This document shows, piece after piece, positions 7,717 to 9,982 of a stretch of 9,982 bases of DNA. Within the stretch, counting starts at the first letter, position 1. The number at the start of each line of letters is the position of its first letter. The notes under the pieces are model-generated. The model made no database searches and was not told where the DNA came from. It was given only the letters and a program-made list of their open reading frames with translations. The translations under genes and the position numbers were made by a program. Source of the stretch: Candidatus Altimarinota bacterium (GTDB lineage: Bacteria > Patescibacteriota > Gracilibacteria > Absconditabacterales > Absconditicoccaceae); assembly GCA_015489035.1 (NCBI GenBank), contig WFMP01000026.1, positions 1-9,982 of the forward strand. Direction: 5' to 3'.

Positions 7717-7729
7717 ATATTATAAATAT
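7717..7729 (+). promoter_or_regulatory. Probable promoter (-10) for the helicase leader
   Basis: ATATTATAAATAT matches the core of the elements before grpE and nusA at all 13 positions, although the left arm of the dyad is missing here. TATAAA at 7721-7726 would start transcription near 7733. The 58 nt upstream (7659-7716) contain an unusually G-rich patch around 7667-7700 but no clear -35. Confidence 0.5.
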
Positions 7730-7740
7730 CTAAAATTTAA

Positions 7741-7806
7741 GCTACATCATATTAAGATATTTTTTATCTTAAGACTATATGTAATATAGTAGTAGCAATT
7801 TTTTTT
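7741..7806 (+). promoter_or_regulatory. Structured leader RNA with U-tail before the DEAD-box helicase gene (attenuator or small RNA)
   Basis: Three nested perfect stems can form. The outer stem is GCTAC (7741-7745) with GTAGC (7792-7796). Inside are TTAAGATA (7752-7759) with TATCTTAA (7765-7772), and ACTATAT (7774-7780) with ATATAGT (7784-7790). Together they make a three-way junction. Two bases later comes a run of eight T (7799-7806), and the helicase ATG follows 21 nt further on. This is the form of a terminator-like leader or a small RNA ending just before the gene. Autoregulation by the helicase it precedes is an inference. It matches no riboswitch class I know. Confidence 0.55.
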
Positions 7807-7827
7807 ATCAAATTATTAAAAATATTA

Positions 7828-9417
7828 ATGACAGAAACTAATAAAAAAGTAACTTTTGCTGATTTATGATTATCAGATAAAATTTTAGAAAAGGTTGAGA
7901 AAAAATGATATACTCATCCATCTCCAATCCAAGCAGGTGTAATCCCTTTACTTCTAAATGGAGATAAAGATATTATTTGACAAGCTCAAACTTGAACTGG
8001 TAAAACAGCAAGTTTTGCATTACCAATCTTAGAAAGACTTGATCCTAAATTAAAAGATGTTCAAGCTCTTATTTTAACACCTACAAGAGAATTGTCTATT
8101 CAAGTTGCAGAAGAAATTAAATCTTTTGCAGATAGAGATGTAAAAGTTCAACTTGTTTATGGTGGTCAAAATTATTCTAAAGAAATTGAAGGATTAAAAA
8201 GAAAACCACAAATTGTAGTTGGTACTACTTGAAGAGTAATAGATCATATTACTAGAAAAAAAACTTTAAAAGTTGAACATTTAAAATATCTAGTTTTAGA
8301 TGAAGCTGATGAAATGTTGAATATGGGGTTTGTGGAAGATATTGAGAAAATATTACAATATACTCCAGACGATAAGAAAACATTACTTTTTTCTGCCACT
8401 ATGCCAAGAGGTATTAGAAATATTGTAAATAAATATATAAAAGACCATGATGAGGTTAAAATAGAAAGAACAGAACTTACAAATCCACATATTGTTCAAA
8501 AATATTATAAAGTAGATGATAGAGATAAATTTGATGCTTTATGTAGGATTATAGAAGTTGAATTTGATTTTTATGGTCTTATATTTTGTAGAACAAAAGC
8601 AAATGTAGATGAAGTTGCTTCTAAATTATTACAAAGATGATACAAAGCTGAATGAATTCATGGTGATATTAGTCAAAATTTGAGAGAAAAAACACTTTCA
8701 AGATTTAAAAATAAAGCAATTAAAATATTAGTTGCTACAGATGTTGCAGCAAGATGAATCGATATAAATGATTTAACTCATGTAATAAATTATAATTTAC
8801 CTGAGAATCCTGAAACTTATACTCATAGAATTTGAAGAACAGGTAGAGCAGGTAAAACTTGAGAAGCTATTAGTTTTGTTGGTAGAAAAGATGGTAGAGC
8901 ATTAGCTTGGATAGAGAAAACAATAAAAACAAAGATCAAACAAGAACAATTACCGGATAGTAAAGATATAGTTAAATTAAAAAAAGAAAGACTTATAGAT
9001 AATACAAAAGAATTATTAGAAAAGAAAGAACAGTATAAATATTTAAGTTTGGCGCAGGATTTATTGAAGCTATGAGAAGCTGAAAAAATATTGTCTCTTA
9101 TTTTAGAAGAATGATTCGGTAATGAATTTGATATTACACAATATAAAACTATAAAAAATGTAAAACAAGCTGAAGCTGGCAATCAAAGACTTTTTATAGC
9201 AAGATGAAAATTAGATAATATAAACAATCCATGACAACTTATAAAGTTTATAGAATGAGAAATCTGACAAAAACTATGAGATGTAGGTAGAATAGATATA
9301 AAAGAAAAATTTTCATTTGTATCTCTTGAAGAAAATGATGCTTATGTTGTATTAACTCATTTTAAAAAGGTAAATCCAAGAAGACCTATAGTTTCAAAAG
9401 CTAAGGAATCAAGATAG
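7828..9417 (+). CDS. deaD: DEAD-box ATP-dependent RNA helicase with DbpA-type C-terminal domain
   Basis: This 529-aa helicase unwinds short RNA duplexes using ATP, typically in ribosome assembly, mRNA turnover and cold adaptation. All core motifs are visible: a Q motif around FADLGL and SPIQ (residues 10-35), motif I AQTGTGKT (53-60), Ia PTREL, Ib TTGR (133-136, usually TPGR), II DEAD (158-161), III SAT (189-191), V VATDVAARGID (302-312) and VI HRIGRTGRAG (333-342). A charged helical linker (about 365-450) leads to a C-terminal domain (about 454-525) with RLFIARGK and VGRIDIKEKFSFV, matching the DbpA/CsdA RNA-binding fold. The basic tail is short. Seventeen TGA and about 18 GGN codons encode Gly. 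It is preceded by a structured leader and ends in TAG before a terminator. DeaD/CsdA, CshA and DbpA are hard to tell apart here, so the symbol is provisional. Confidence 0.92.
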
Positions 9418-9424
9418 ATATAAT

Positions 9425-9453
9425 ATCTCAGCTTAATAGTTGGGATTTTTTTT
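9425..9453 (+). terminator. Intrinsic terminator after the helicase gene
   Basis: ATCTCAGC (9425-9432) pairs with GTTGGGAT (9439-9446) as an 8-bp stem with two G-T wobbles and a 6-nt loop. A run of eight T follows (9446-9453), the first of which also closes the stem. It starts 8 nt after the TAG stop codon. Confidence 0.8.
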
Positions 9454-9454
9454 A

Positions 9455-9482
9455 TTGACTTTGTTTTTTGTTTTAATATAAA
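9455..9482 (+). promoter_or_regulatory. Sigma-70-type promoter for the last gene
   Basis: TTGACT (9455-9460) and TATAAA (9477-9482) are separated by 16 nt, each 5/6 to consensus. The -35 starts two bases after the preceding terminator's T-run. The predicted leader is about 21 nt. Confidence 0.6.
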
Positions 9483-9509
9483 GTATTTATTTATAAGTAA
9501 TATCTTTTT

Positions 9510-9982
9510 ATGGAAAGGTTAGAAAAATTAGACAAGGTTTTAGAATTAAGTAATTTAAAATTAGATAGGTTAAATAGTATCTATACAAAAGCACTTTTAA
9601 ATGAATTGTCTAATAATGACAGTGTGGAATATGAAATTTGAGAGCTTATGCAAGATTTAATGAATAACTGAGTTAGTACAAATAAGATATTATGATCAAT
9701 TGAAATTTCTGATAAAAAAAGAAAATTACTTGAATCAATTAATGGCTCTAATTTTTTTGTTAAAATGGAAGATAAAGAATTATTAAAACAATTTATAAAT
9801 AAGGAAATAGTTTGAGATTTACATATGAATACTTCTATTTCGTGACAAGAGTTTGATTTTGAAATTCCTAATTATATTGAATATAAAAATTGAGAACATT
9901 TAAGTTTATTGTATCAATTAATAGATTTGTTGTATTCTATAAACTCAGGTTGAATTTTATGGAAAATACATAAATTTATAAA
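9510..9982 (+). CDS. Unrecognised protein, N-terminal 157 residues (3' truncated by window edge)
   Basis: I do not recognise this gene. The frame stays open from ATG 9510 to the window end if its seven TGA codons are read as Gly. Codon use resembles the neighbours (TTA, AAA, GAA and AGA dominate, no CGN). The first 50 residues are Leu/Glu/Lys/Asn-rich and probably helical, starting MERLEKLDKVLELSNLKLD. A mixed stretch follows with NGSNFFVKMEDKELL and FDFEIPNYIEY, then a Leu-rich segment, HLSLLYQLIDLLYSIN. There is no signal peptide or clear membrane segment. It has its own promoter and no Shine-Dalgarno sequence. A faint resemblance to the phenylalanyl-tRNA synthetase alpha N-terminus is not strong enough to use. 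Confidence 0.7.

Noticed and set aside
7685..7789. Possible 34-aa ORF (starts MWYKGLVNF, ends TAG) between ftsH and the helicase gene
   Set aside because: It is too short to be significant at this base composition, has no ribosome binding site, and overlaps the promoter box and leader stems. A leader peptide cannot be excluded but is not supported.
8823..9182. Open frame of 119 codons on the - strand
   Set aside because: It is antisense to the helicase and covers motif VI and the linker. Its Ser/Phe/Leu-rich composition is what the opposite strand of such genes gives.
9510..9982. Phenylalanyl-tRNA synthetase alpha subunit for the last gene
   Set aside because: A helical N-terminus followed by a segment like FDFEIP...GEHLSLLYQ is loosely like DVTLPG...GHLHPLTQ, but spacing is off and the following residues do not match the conserved acidic region of PheS.

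Overview
The window is very AT-rich bacterial DNA that only reads correctly if UGA means glycine (NCBI translation table 25). Read with the standard bacterial code every gene breaks into fragments. With UGA as Gly, eight complete or partial known-type genes and one unknown partial gene open up, all on the + strand, carrying about 139 in-frame TGA codons by hand count. The TGAs fall on invariant glycines: Walker A loops of PilB, FtsH and the DEAD-box helicase, the VGE of PilB Walker B, HExGH of FtsH, DPVG of NusA, HRIGRTGR of the helicase. TGG is still used for tryptophan, and every visible stop is TAA or TAG. This code is known from the candidate phyla Absconditabacteria (SR1) and Gracilibacteria (BD1-5/GN02), so the source is almost certainly one of these CPR/Patescibacteria lineages. 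The window alone cannot separate the two.

Layout. 1-1013: C-terminal end of gatA (Glu-tRNA(Gln) amidotransferase subunit A), then a Nudix hydrolase 7 nt downstream. 1014-2683: a promoter region and a type IV pilus/type II secretion ATPase (pilB/gspE family). 2684-3306: grpE behind an AT palindrome. 3307-4367: a secreted fibronectin-III-like protein with a C-terminal membrane anchor, its promoter and a terminator. 4363-5434: nusA, behind the same palindrome. 5435-5677: a 243-nt gene-free stretch holding a 154-nt, comparatively GC-rich inverted-repeat element, then the ftsH promoter. 5678-7603: ftsH. 7604-7827: a 224-nt gene-free stretch with two tandem terminators, a promoter and a structured, U-tailed leader. 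7828-9417: a DEAD-box RNA helicase with a DbpA-type C-terminal domain (deaD/csdA/cshA type), then a terminator and a new promoter. 9510-9982: the start of an unrecognised gene.

The content is mostly core housekeeping: tRNA-dependent amidation, protein folding (GrpE), transcription elongation (NusA), membrane proteolysis (FtsH) and RNA remodelling (DEAD-box). Two cell-surface genes sit among them, the pilus/secretion ATPase and the anchored Fn3-like protein. Terminators and promoters suggest many short transcription units rather than one operon. No start codon in the window has a Shine-Dalgarno sequence, and leaders are almost G-free.

There is no self-evident new defence or mobile system. The best leads are the structured leader before the helicase, the 154-nt palindromic element, the shared 18-nt palindrome before grpE and nusA, the absence of Shine-Dalgarno sequences and of CGN codons, and family-level residue changes in FtsH and NusA. 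Positions were counted by hand; no search, alignment or folding program was run.
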